DNA of 64,000 nt from an uncultured Dokdonia sp. (GTDB lineage Bacteria > Bacteroidota > Bacteroidia > Flavobacteriales > Flavobacteriaceae), in NCBI RefSeq assembly GCF_947492535.1, contig NZ_CANLNH010000010.1, positions 1-64,000 on the forward strand, given 5' to 3'. The notes under the pieces are model-generated. The model saw nothing but the letters and a program-made list of their open reading frames with translations. It did not search any database and was not told the DNA's origin. Within the stretch, counting starts at the first letter, position 1. Each line of letters begins with the position of its first letter. Made by a program: the position numbers and the translations under genes. This document shows positions 8,218 through 16,253 of the stretch, one piece after another.

Positions 8218-10635
8218 ATGAAGAATTTCACCCCTATTCTGATTGTGTTACTAATGCTACTAAATACAAGTTCATTAATAGCGCAACAAACTTCGATTTC
8301 AGGAAAAGTAATTGCTATTTCTGGAGAACCCATTCCTTTTGTCAATATTGTGCTCTATGATTCAGAAGAAATTATTGTACAAGGAACCATTACAGAAGAT
8401 AATGGTACGTTTGCATTTGTGTCTGTATCTGATGGAGTGTATACTGTAAAAGCTAGTTTTGTAGGCTATGAAACATTTGTTTCTGGTGCTTTTACCCTTT
8501 CGGGAAATACAACACTGCCAGACATAGAACTAACGGAAGTTTCCGAAAGTTTAGATGAGGTCACTGTTATTAGTAAGAAACCTACAATATCTCGTAAAGC
8601 AGACAGGCTAGTGTTTAATGTAGAGAATACAATTGCAGCACAAGGAACTACGTGGGATATTTTAAAAAGGACTCCGGGCGTAGTTGTGAAGCAAGGCGAA
8701 CTTTCGGTACGTAATAAAAACGCTACGGTGTATTTAAATGGGCGTAAAGTAGAATTGAGTTTTGAAGAAATTCAAAGTCTATTGGAAAGTATAGGAGGAA
8801 ACGTTATAAAATCTTTAGAGGTCATTACAAATCCATCGGCCAAATATGATGCAGAAGGAGGTGCTATTCTTAATATTATATCTTCAAAGGCGTTGTATCT
8901 TGGGTATAAAGGATCTATAACGGCACGAGGAACGTATGGGATATTTCCAAAACACTACTTTGGGACAAGTCACTATTTTAAAAATAAAAAATTAAATGTG
9001 TTCTTTAATTATGGCTATTCTCCGCTTAAGAAAACAACACAGAATAATAGTTTTGTAAATTATCAAAATCAAAACACACCTATTTCAAACTGGTTACAAG
9101 ATTTTGAGCGTAAGACCTGGACAAAAGCGCATAACGCAAACTTAATTCTAGATTATCAACTGAATGAAAAACAGAAGCTAAGCCTTTCTGCAGTAGGTTT
9201 ATATTCTCCTAATGAGTTTAATTTTGCGAGATCAACAACAGCTATAACCTCTTTTGCGGATACTTCTTTTGATATATTCACAACCAGTGGTCTTGATAGT
9301 GAGCAAAAAAATATAGCATTAGATTTGAGTTATGAATATTCATTGGAAAAAGGGAATATTCAAACAAATGTACATTATACTTCATACGGTAGAGATCGAA
9401 CTCAAAGGTTATCTTCTGTATATACAGATCCTGAAGATGCTGTTTTTAGAAATGTAAGATTTAATAGTGAAGCTATTCAAGATATTGAGATTTATACAGG
9501 TCAGTTAGACTATACTTCACAACTAGGAGGAGTAGATTTTGAAGCAGGAGGAAAAGTGGCAACAATTAATTCGAGATCTACCATCAATTTCCTGAATATT
9601 CAAAATGATACACCCAATGGTTTAGATCAAGCACAAAATGACGATTTTCTATATGACGAAACTGTTTTTGCTGGTTATTTTACGCTAAGTAAAGAAATTG
9701 GTAAATGGAGTTTGAAAGGCGGACTGCGAGGAGAACAAACAAATTCTACTGGAAACTCATTGGTTTTAAGCGAGATTGTTGAACTGGATTACTTGGAATG
9801 GTTTCCTTCTGCATATGTGCAGTATGAGTTATCAGAAAATCATAGTTTTAGTATAGACTATGGACGTAAGTTATATAGACCTCGTTATCAAGATTTAAAT
9901 CCGTTTGCTTATTTCTTAAATGAAAATAATTTTTCTCGAGGGAATTCAGCTTTATTACCAGCATTTAGTAATGAGTTTAATTTGAATTATTCATTAAAAG
10001 GAGCCTATTTTTTTGATGTATATTATCGTGATAATGGAGAGAATATATTAACGTTACCTTTTCAAGATAATACGAATCAAGTATTACGAACAGATAGGCA
10101 AAATGCATTAGACAGTAAATCATGGGGATTAGATTTTACACACGGAAGATCTATTGCAAAGTGGTGGTATTTTTATACCTATATGAGTATTTTTCATGAA
10201 GAAGAAACGTTTGTTGCTATAGAAAGTGATAACGCTATTGTGACAAATGATATTAATGGTTTTTATGGGTCTTTTTCAAATTTCTTAACACTGAATAAAG
10301 ACAAAGCATTTACTGGAGAAGTATCACTAGCGTATACTTCAAGGTTTTTGTTTGGGAGTTATGTTCAAGAAGCAACAACCGATTTAACTATAGGGGTTAA
10401 AAAAACTTTTTGGGATAAAAGAGCTTCTTTGTCAGTTACTGTAAATGACGCATTAGGCGAAGTAAATGCATTATTGACTTCTCGATATTTAAATCAAAAT
10501 AATGGTTTTATCGCGGTACCAGAAACTCAAAATGTCCAAATAGGATTTACCTACAATTTCGGTAATTTTAAGCTAGAAGATAATAACCGAACGTTAGACA
10601 AAAAAGAAAGAGAACGTTTGCGAGCTGATGATTAA
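8218..10635 (+). CDS. TonB-dependent-receptor-like outer-membrane protein
   Basis: 805 residues: signal peptide (to about residue 23), a CarboxypepD-regulatory-like beta-sandwich (SISGKVIAISGEPIPFVNIVLYD... SFVGYET, about 25-115), a plug-like domain (RTPGVVVKQGELSVRNKNATVYLNGR... SLEVITNPSAKYDAEG) and a large beta-barrel with aromatic-rich strands. This is the outer-membrane beta-barrel family of Bacteroidota resembling TonB-dependent receptors, with a substrate I cannot name. The C-terminus is hydrophilic (KEREREL-like tail) rather than ending on an aromatic. It converges with, and overlaps by 4 bp, the PD40 lipoprotein gene. Confidence 0.9.
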   Translation: MKNFTPILIVLLMLLNTSSLIAQQTSISGKVIAISGEPIPFVNIVLYDSEEIIVQGTITEDNGTFAFVSVSDGVYTVKASFVGYETFVSGAFTLSGNTTLPDIELTEVSESLDEVTVISKKPTISRKADRLVFNVENTIAAQGTTWDILKRTPGVVVKQGELSVRNKNATVYLNGRKVELSFEEIQSLLESIGGNVIKSLEVITNPSAKYDAEGGAILNIISSKALYLGYKGSITARGTYGIFPKHYFGTSHYFKNKKLNVFFNYGYSPLKKTTQNNSFVNYQNQNTPISNWLQDFERKTWTKAHNANLILDYQLNEKQKLSLSAVGLYSPNEFNFARSTTAITSFADTSFDIFTTSGLDSEQKNIALDLSYEYSLEKGNIQTNVHYTSYGRDRTQRLSSVYTDPEDAVFRNVRFNSEAIQDIEIYTGQLDYTSQLGGVDFEAGGKVATINSRSTINFLNIQNDTPNGLDQAQNDDFLYDETVFAGYFTLSKEIGKWSLKGGLRGEQTNSTGNSLVLSEIVELDYLEWFPSAYVQYELSENHSFSIDYGRKLYRPRYQDLNPFAYFLNENNFSRGNSALLPAFSNEFNLNYSLKGAYFFDVYYRDNGENILTLPFQDNTNQVLRTDRQNALDSKSWGLDFTHGRSIAKWWYFYTYMSIFHEEETFVAIESDNAIVTNDINGFYGSFSNFLTLNKDKAFTGEVSLAYTSRFLFGSYVQEATTDLTIGVKKTFWDKRASLSVTVNDALGEVNALLTSRYLNQNNGFIAVPETQNVQIGFTYNFGNFKLEDNNRTLDKKERERLRADD

Positions 10636-11741
10636 TCTACCCAATCTGCAATAAAAAGATTGGTGTCTCTGCCACCTCCATTATTTCTATTTGAAGAAAA
10701 AGCCAATTTTTTCCCGTCATTTGAAAATACAGGGAAAGCATCAAATGTTTCTCCATGTGTAATGCGTTCTAAATTTTTTCCGTCCAGATCTATCATATAT
10801 AAGTTAAAAGGAAATCCGCGTTCTGCTTCAAAATTGGAAGAAAATAATATCTTTTTACCACTAGGGTGAAAGAACGGACTCCAGTTTGCATTCCCCAAAC
10901 GAGTAAGTTGACGTAAGTCAGAGCCATCTGCATTACAGATATACAGTTCCATGTCTGTAGGTTCTACAAGGCCTTGAGCGAGTAAATCTTTATATTTCTT
11001 AATTTCTTCTTCTGTTTTTGGGCGTGATGATCTAAAGATCAATTTTGTGCCGTCAGGTGAGAAAAAAGCACCTCCATCATATCCAAGTTCATCAGTGATT
11101 TGTTGTACATCAGATCCATCAATATTCATGGTGTATAATTCTAAATCACCACTACGTGTTGACGTAAAAACGATTTTATCTCCTTTGGGAGATACCGTAG
11201 CTTCGGCATCATAACCAGGCTCATCTGTAAGTTGCCCAATAATATTTCCTTCAAGATCAGAAACAAAAATGTCAAACGTATCATATACAGGCCATACATA
11301 ATTTCCGTTTTTACGTAAGGGCACTTCAGGACATTCTTTTCCTCCTAAATGTGTAGACCCATATACAAAAGAGTTGTTATCTGGTAAGAAATAAGCACAG
11401 GTAGTGCGTCCCATTCCCGTAGAAATCATAGGAGGTTTTGAGTTTTGAAACGTTTCTCCAACATTCATCAAAAACATTTGATCACAACCTACTCCCCAGT
11501 CTTTATAATTAGATTGAAAAACGAGTTGTTTATCATCAAAACTCCAATAAGCTTCAGCGTTATCACCTCCAAAAGTCACTTGTTGTATGTTCTTAAAATG
11601 AATTTCTTCTGGGTAGATTAATGGATTGTCTTGTGCCTCTGTGATTGCTTCTGCATCTTTGGTTTTTGTGTCTGTTTGTGAAGCTTTTTCTTTACAAGCG
11701 ATACAAATTAAAATAACGGCAACTATATAAAAGCGTTTCAT
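10632..11741 (-). CDS. TolB-like PD40 beta-propeller lipoprotein
   Basis: About 369 residues. After a lipobox (VILICIAC then KEK) come WD40-like PD40 repeats: EAYWSFDDKQLVFQS, DAEATVSPKGDKIVFTSTRSG, GGAFFSPDGTKLIFRSSR, SPFFHPSGKKILFSSNF and FPVFSNDGKKLAFSSNR, each with the S/T-x-D/R turn of TolB propellers. Family members act in the envelope, often next to peptidases. An M28 peptidase is transcribed divergently from the same short promoter region. I start at 11741 (KRFYIV) because this leaves a clean signal peptide; 11756 is an alternative. Confidence 0.88.
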   Translation of the reverse strand: MKRFYIVAVILICIACKEKASQTDTKTKDAEAITEAQDNPLIYPEEIHFKNIQQVTFGGDNAEAYWSFDDKQLVFQSNYKDWGVGCDQMFLMNVGETFQNSKPPMISTGMGRTTCAYFLPDNNSFVYGSTHLGGKECPEVPLRKNGNYVWPVYDTFDIFVSDLEGNIIGQLTDEPGYDAEATVSPKGDKIVFTSTRSGDLELYTMNIDGSDVQQITDELGYDGGAFFSPDGTKLIFRSSRPKTEEEIKKYKDLLAQGLVEPTDMELYICNADGSDLRQLTRLGNANWSPFFHPSGKKILFSSNFEAERGFPFNLYMIDLDGKNLERITHGETFDAFPVFSNDGKKLAFSSNRNNGGGRDTNLFIADWVD

Positions 11742-11756
11742 ACGGGTATAAATCAT

Positions 11757-11774
11757 TAATTTTGCACAAAAATA
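11757..11774. promoter_or_regulatory. Divergent promoter pair
   Basis: TAATTTTG (11757-11764) on the plus strand fits the -7 box of the peptidase gene at 11787, and the complement of CAAAAATA (11767-11774) gives TATTTTTG for the PD40 lipoprotein gene on the minus strand. The two boxes are 2 bp apart, so the genes are probably mutually constrained in expression. Confidence 0.5.
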
Positions 11775-11786
11775 CAGTATTCTTCT

Positions 11787-13025
11787 ATGAAAAAGCTCAT
11801 ATTAAGTTTTGCGTTACTAGGATTGATCGCTTGTAAAAAAGAATCAAAACCTCAGGTTACGATGAAAGATGATGTAGCATTCTTGGCTTCAGATGAGTTA
11901 CAAGGGCGTGAGACGGGTACCGAAGGAGAATTGAAAGCTGCACATTATATCAAAAATCGTTTTGCTTCTTTAGGGGTATCTCCAAAAGGAAATGCAGGAA
12001 CTTATTTTCAAACATTTTCATTTGCTCCTAAAAACGACCCACATGGAGAAGTACGCTTTCGCGAAAGCGGAAACGACTCCTTTATTACAGGAACGAATGT
12101 AATAGGATTTGTAGATAATAAGTCCCCTAATACGATTGTGATAGGTGCGCATTACGATCATCTAGGAATGGGTGGTGAAGGCTCTTTACATAGAGATGGT
12201 GAAGCTATTCATAATGGAGCCGATGATAATGCGAGTGGTGTGGCGATAATGTTGCAACTGGCTCAAAAACTTCAACATGAGTCTTACCAAGGGAATAACT
12301 ATTTATTTATTGCATTTTCTGGAGAAGAGATGGGGTTATTAGGATCTAATTACTTTACTAAAAATGCTACAGTACCCCTTTCTGATATCAACTACATGAT
12401 CAATATGGATATGGTAGGAAGATTAAATCAAGAAAAAGCATTGGCTATACACGGTGTAGGAACTTCACCTTCTTGGAATCAAACGGTATTTGCAGCTAAT
12501 ACTTCTTTTAAACTCGCTGAGCATAAAAGCGGTGTCGGACCTTCAGATCATACCTCGTTTTACTTAAACGATATACCTGTATTGCATTTGTTTACGGGGC
12601 AACATGAAGATTATCATAAACCTGGTGATGATAGTGAAAAACTTAATTACGGAGGCATGGGAATGATAGAAGATTATATTCTAGCTATTATAAGCGAATT
12701 AGATAATAATGGGAAACTTGCTTTTACGAAAACAAAAGACGAAAGTGCTGTGACACCTAGTTTTAAAGTTGGATTAGGCGTGGTGCCAGATTATCTTTTT
12801 TCGGGTAAAGGAATGCGTATTGATGGCGTGAGTGAGGGAAGAGCAGCTCAAAATGCAGGATTAGAAAAAGGCGATGTCGTAATTAAAATGGGAGATAGTA
12901 CGGTGGTAGATATGATGAGTTATATGCGTGCGCTTTCTGCCTATGATGTAGGAGATGAAACAACTATCGTGATTGATAGGAAAGGGGAGGAGTTGATTAA
13001 AGAAATTGTGTTTGTTAAGGATTAA
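11787..13025 (+). CDS. M28 family zinc aminopeptidase lipoprotein with C-terminal PDZ domain
   Basis: 412 residues. Lipobox LLGLIAC then KKE. Zinc ligands of family M28 are visible: GAHYDHLG (His, Asp), HNGADDNASGVA (bridging Asp), AFSGEEMGLLGS (general-base Glu and ligand), NMDMVGRL (Asp) and the His of HEDYHKPGDD, as in the Vibrio and Streptomyces aminopeptidases. The last about 100 residues (GLGVVPDYLF, GMRIDGVSEGRAAQNAGLEKGDVVIKMGD) are a PDZ domain. An iterated palindrome at 12052-12069 lies in the N-terminal part and encodes RFRESG. Confidence 0.93.
   Translation: MKKLILSFALLGLIACKKESKPQVTMKDDVAFLASDELQGRETGTEGELKAAHYIKNRFASLGVSPKGNAGTYFQTFSFAPKNDPHGEVRFRESGNDSFITGTNVIGFVDNKSPNTIVIGAHYDHLGMGGEGSLHRDGEAIHNGADDNASGVAIMLQLAQKLQHESYQGNNYLFIAFSGEEMGLLGSNYFTKNATVPLSDINYMINMDMVGRLNQEKALAIHGVGTSPSWNQTVFAANTSFKLAEHKSGVGPSDHTSFYLNDIPVLHLFTGQHEDYHKPGDDSEKLNYGGMGMIEDYILAIISELDNNGKLAFTKTKDESAVTPSFKVGLGVVPDYLFSGKGMRIDGVSEGRAAQNAGLEKGDVVIKMGDSTVVDMMSYMRALSAYDVGDETTIVIDRKGEELIKEIVFVKD
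12052..12069. repeat. Iterated palindrome, copy 4 (inside the M28 peptidase gene)
   Basis: TACGCTTTCGCGAAAGCG. Read as Arg-Phe-Arg-Glu-Ser-Gly in the peptidase, the same frame as the copy in the lipoprotein gene at 54635. Confidence 0.9.
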
Positions 13026-13028
13026 TCT

Positions 13029-13442
13029 TTATTCTTTTTCGACAATAACGGTTCCTCTTATTTTTAAGATTGTGTAAGGAGGAGAAGTATTTGCTTCGAA
13101 GACTATGGTTTTTTCAACTTCACCTATTTCTTTTGGAATATATTGTACATCAATCCTTGCGCTGTCACCTTTCTTAATAGGTTGTGATGAAAAATCTAAA
13201 GCAGTACAAGAACAACTACCTTCTACATCTAAGATAATTAAAGGTTCTTTAGATATGTTTTTTATAAAGAAAGAATGATTTAAAGTATCTGAAAATTGTA
13301 TAATGCCAAAGTCATGTACCGGTTTTATATCTATTTTTGCATTGTTTGAACAGCCTGTGGCACTAATAATTAATATTAGATAGAAGAGCTGTTGTATATA
13401 GTTCCGTTTTGTAAGTGTTCTTTTCTTTTTTGAGAATACCAT
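13029..13442 (-). CDS. DUF1573 lipoprotein, third gene of the bacteriocin operon
   Basis: 137 residues: basic N-terminus, hydrophobic stretch and lipobox (IISATGC then SNN), then one DUF1573 Ig-like domain (HDFGIIQFSDTLNHSFFIKNIS, VEGSCSCTALDFS, QYIPKEIGEVEKTIVFEAN). The CSCT motif is characteristic. The gene overlaps the upstream thioredoxin-like gene by 80 bp in another frame; no other in-frame ATG allows a shorter start that keeps the signal peptide. DUF1573 proteins are common in Bacteroidota beside fulvocin-like and redox genes; the role is unknown. Confidence 0.8.
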   Translation of the reverse strand: MVFSKKKRTLTKRNYIQQLFYLILIISATGCSNNAKIDIKPVHDFGIIQFSDTLNHSFFIKNISKEPLIILDVEGSCSCTALDFSSQPIKKGDSARIDVQYIPKEIGEVEKTIVFEANTSPPYTILKIRGTVIVEKE

Positions 13443-14250
13443 GAATATTGTTGTAGAATTCGTACCATTTTGAATTTAATACACCTGTGTAGACTATTTT
13501 TTGGTTTTTACCTATGACGATATATAAAGGTACTTTATTTGTTTGTAATTTTTGCCAACTTTCATCTTGAGTTGCTAATAATGCTTTAAATGAATACTTT
13601 TTTGTGAATTTTAGAGATTTTTCATAATCCTTAGTTAAAGGAAGGCTTAAAGTAACAATTTCTATTATACTATCTTTTTTATATCTATTCGCTAATTGTT
13701 CATAGTCAGGAAACTTTTCAATACAAGGTGCGCAAGCAGTTGACCAAACATTAAGAAGATATATTTTATTATCGTCAAATTTGAATGGCTTGTTTTTTGA
13801 TGTTACTACTTTAAATTCAGGTAAATAATTGTAAGAAGTAATTGTTCTTCCTAATGAATAACTTAGCCAATTTGCCATTCCAATATAACATAATAAAGAT
13901 ATTATTATAGAAGTAGTAAGTGCTACTTTATACTTAAATATCGATTTAATTGAAAAAATAAATAAAATGCTAAGAATAGGGATAAAAACAATTGGATATA
14001 TATGATAATAACTTTTTGAAATAGCATTAATTCCGTATAGTATAAAAAAAGGAAGAGTTAAAAAGACTTGAATTAAAAGATTCTTTTTAAAATTATTATT
14101 TTTATTAAATACCGAAAGACCTATTATAAAATATATATTAAATACTATAAGGAGCTGCATTTTCCAACCTAGGTATCCTGAGCTAAAAGAAAGTACGGCT
14201 CCAATAATAGAGGTTAATAAGATTTTAATTGATGAGATTTTATTTTTCAC
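13363..14250 (-). CDS. Membrane protein with C-terminal TlpA/thioredoxin-like domain
   Basis: 295 residues. Residues 1-140 hold four or five hydrophobic segments; residues 150-275 form a TlpA-like fold with the redox motif WSTACAPCIEKFPDYE (CxxC = CAPC) and the cis-Pro region KVPLYIVI. The fused membrane part suggests electron delivery to the periplasm. It starts with GTG, and its first base pairs overlap the stop of the bacteriocin gene as GTGA, so it is translationally coupled to it. An eight-cysteine product next door makes a disulfide-forming or -isomerising role likely; that is inference from context. Confidence 0.82.
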   Translation of the reverse strand: MKNKISSIKILLTSIIGAVLSFSSGYLGWKMQLLIVFNIYFIIGLSVFNKNNNFKKNLLIQVFLTLPFFILYGINAISKSYYHIYPIVFIPILSILFIFSIKSIFKYKVALTTSIIISLLCYIGMANWLSYSLGRTITSYNYLPEFKVVTSKNKPFKFDDNKIYLLNVWSTACAPCIEKFPDYEQLANRYKKDSIIEIVTLSLPLTKDYEKSLKFTKKYSFKALLATQDESWQKLQTNKVPLYIVIGKNQKIVYTGVLNSKWYEFYNNIHGILKKEKNTYKTELYTTALLSNINY

Positions 14251-14862
14251 TGATTGCCAGTTTCATTTGTTGCACAGAAACCATTGCAGACTTCTTGTAG
14301 CCACCAACCGCAACCTGCATCTGCTGTACTACATTGCCAAAAAAAGCAACTAGCACTACCAATACACCAATCATCACTAGTATTACATCCACAGTGAGGG
14401 CCTCTAGTATTTGGGCTACTATATACTTTTGGGAAGCTCGAATTTTCATCAAAGTTTGAAAATAATATATTCATTTGTTCATTGGTGAATAGCTTCAAAC
14501 CAATTTGCCTCTTTTTTGGAAGGAATGTAGTAAAGTAGTCACTATTTTTTGCATTTTCTTGAAAATGAATGGGAGATAAACTAGAGTACATTTCTTTTAC
14601 GAAATTAACTTGATCAAGATTGAATTTTTGAAACATATCTGAGTTTGTTATCTCTTGGTATCTTTCTTGCCAAAGTTGATATTTTTCTTTGTTATTTAAC
14701 AACTTGTAGGTTATTAATTTCTCTTCATCATCCAAGTTTTTGATATAATTAGATTTTTCAATGGTTAGGTTTAAGTCCTCATCATTCATATTATCTGTGC
14801 CGTCAGTACTACAACTTACAAATAATATTATTGTAAATAAATAAATAAATAAAATGTTTCAT
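14247..14862 (-). pseudogene. Fulvocin C-related bacteriocin precursor, out of frame at a TTTA repeat (possibly phase-variable)
   Basis: An open frame from 14789 encodes 180 residues. The last 50 are rich in Cys and Trp, with eight cysteines at 133, 135, 142, 148, 153, 160, 168 and 172. The first six spacings nearly match what I remember of the myxobacterial bacteriocin fulvocin C. The frame upstream of 14789 is open but lacks a start. An ATG at 14860-14862 begins MKHF but reaches a stop after 17 codons because of five TTTA units. With four units the frame would read MKHFIYLFTIILFVSC then STDGTDN, a textbook lipoprotein signal. The gene is therefore switched off, sequenced wrongly, or translated from 14789 without a signal. 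It is first in the operon with the TlpA-like and DUF1573 genes. Confidence 0.75.
14834..14853. repeat. Tetranucleotide repeat (TAAA)5 in the bacteriocin signal-peptide region
   Basis: Five perfect tandem TAAA units on the plus strand (TTTA on the coding strand). Removing one unit, or adding two, joins the ATG at 14862 to the long frame. Tetranucleotide tracts near start codons are classic contingency loci in other bacteria, although five units is short. Confidence 0.85.
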
Positions 14863-14963
14863 GATTTTGATTATTAGTGTTTTACATCTAATAAAGATAA
14901 CTATTTTAATCGTTATTATAAAATGTAAGTTTAGGAATTTGAATAATTATTTTTAAAAGAAGT

Positions 14964-14971
14964 TACCTTTG
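14964..14971 (+). promoter_or_regulatory. -7 box upstream of dus
   Basis: TACCTTTG fits TAnnTTTG, with a TTTG about 22 bp upstream (14938-14941). The iterated palindrome follows directly, so it would sit in the transcribed leader of dus. Confidence 0.5.
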
Positions 14972-14980
14972 CAGATTAGT

Positions 14981-15000
14981 ATGCTTTCGCGAAAGCGTAT
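14981..15000. repeat. Iterated palindrome, copy 5 (dus leader)
   Basis: ATGCTTTCGCGAAAGCGTAT, an 18-base palindrome (TGCTTTCGCGAAAGCG core with near-matching ends), followed by AAAG. It lies between the -7 box and the start codon of dus, so an RNA hairpin in the 5' UTR is expected. Confidence 0.9.
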
Positions 15001-15026
15001 AAAGAATATATAATTAAAAGAATAGC

Positions 15027-16019
15027 ATGGCAAAAATTGGAGATATAGATGTAGGAGATTTTCCGTTGTTACTAGCACCTATGGAAGATGTAAGTGATCC
15101 TCCATTTCGCGCATTGTGTAAAGAGCAAGGAGCAGATGTAGTATATACAGAATTTATCTCTTCTGAAGGCTTGATACGAGATGCAGCAAAGAGTACGATG
15201 AAGCTTGATATCTATGAGAAAGAACGCCCTGTTGGGATTCAAATTTTTGGAGCAGTGATGGAGTCTATGCTTAAGAGTGTAGAAATTGTAGAGGCGAGTG
15301 GTCCAGATATTATAGATATTAATTTTGGATGTCCAGTAAAGAAGGTGGTTTCTAAAGGCGCAGGCGCAGGTATTTTAAAAGATATTGATCTGATGGTGAA
15401 GCTTACCGAAGCGATGGTAAAGCATACAAAATTACCAGTAACGGTAAAAACACGTTTAGGCTGGGATCATGACAGTATTAAAATTGTTGAGGTGGCAGAA
15501 CGATTGCAAGATGTAGGATGTGCTGCTATTTCTATACATGGACGTACAAGAGCGCAAATGTACAAAGGAGATGCTAACTGGCATCCTATTGCTGAGGTAA
15601 AGAATAACCCTAGAATGCATATCCCTGTATTTGGAAATGGCGATGTAAATACCCCTGAACGTGCGATTGAGATGCGAGATCAATATGGCCTTGACGGGGC
15701 AATGATTGGGAGAGCAAGTATTGGATATCCGTGGTTTTTTAAAGAGGTGAAGCATTTTATGGAGACAGGAGAGAAATGTGCTCCTCCTACGTTAGAAGAA
15801 CGTATAGAGGCCGCGAGAAGGCATTTGCAAATGTCTATAGATTGGAAAGGCGAGAAGTTAGGTGTTTTTGAAACAAGACGTCATTATACAAATTACTTTA
15901 GAGGGATACCGCATTTTAAGGAATATCGTATGAAACTTGTTACCAGTGATCATAGTGAAGACGTATTTGCAGCATTAGACCTTATTGAAAGAGAATTTGC
16001 GGGTTATGAATTTACTTGA
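15027..16019 (+). CDS. dusB: tRNA-dihydrouridine synthase
   Basis: 330 residues, FMN-dependent reduction of uridine to dihydrouridine in tRNA D-loops. Signatures: LLAPMEDVSDPPFRALC, the DINFGCPVKKVVSKGAGAGIL motif with the catalytic Cys, TVKTRLGWD, ISIHGRTRAQMYKGDANW, PVFGNGDV and DGAMIGRASIG. The N-terminus and length match the DusB group usual in Bacteroidota. A monocistronic arrangement is likely; the 5' UTR carries the iterated palindrome. Confidence 0.96.
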   Translation: MAKIGDIDVGDFPLLLAPMEDVSDPPFRALCKEQGADVVYTEFISSEGLIRDAAKSTMKLDIYEKERPVGIQIFGAVMESMLKSVEIVEASGPDIIDINFGCPVKKVVSKGAGAGILKDIDLMVKLTEAMVKHTKLPVTVKTRLGWDHDSIKIVEVAERLQDVGCAAISIHGRTRAQMYKGDANWHPIAEVKNNPRMHIPVFGNGDVNTPERAIEMRDQYGLDGAMIGRASIGYPWFFKEVKHFMETGEKCAPPTLEERIEAARRHLQMSIDWKGEKLGVFETRRHYTNYFRGIPHFKEYRMKLVTSDHSEDVFAALDLIEREFAGYEFT

Positions 16020-16253
16020 TCATTGAGATTTAACTTGAAATCAAAAATCAATTTCTTACAAATGCCTTGCTGATTTATTCTAGAGTTGTTGATTTAACCT
16101 GTTGTGCATTTTGAGTAATTTCATCGATTTTTTCCCTAGCCCTAAAGGGTACATCGACGAAATTTTAAGCTCTACCTTTAGGATTGAGGCAAAACTAAAA
16201 ATTCCACCAAAAAATTAGAGTAATAAACATCTAAAATGAACAACGGGTTTGAA

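Noticed and set aside
14240-14452. 70-residue leftward ORF overlapping the bacteriocin gene
   Set aside because: It is in another frame of the Cys-rich tail region and has no independent signal; the overlapping frame has the family pattern.
16020-16253. Remnant gene or small RNA between dus and the permease gene
   Set aside because: I found short CCTAAAGGG-type complementarities but no ORF, promoter or terminator that supports a gene.
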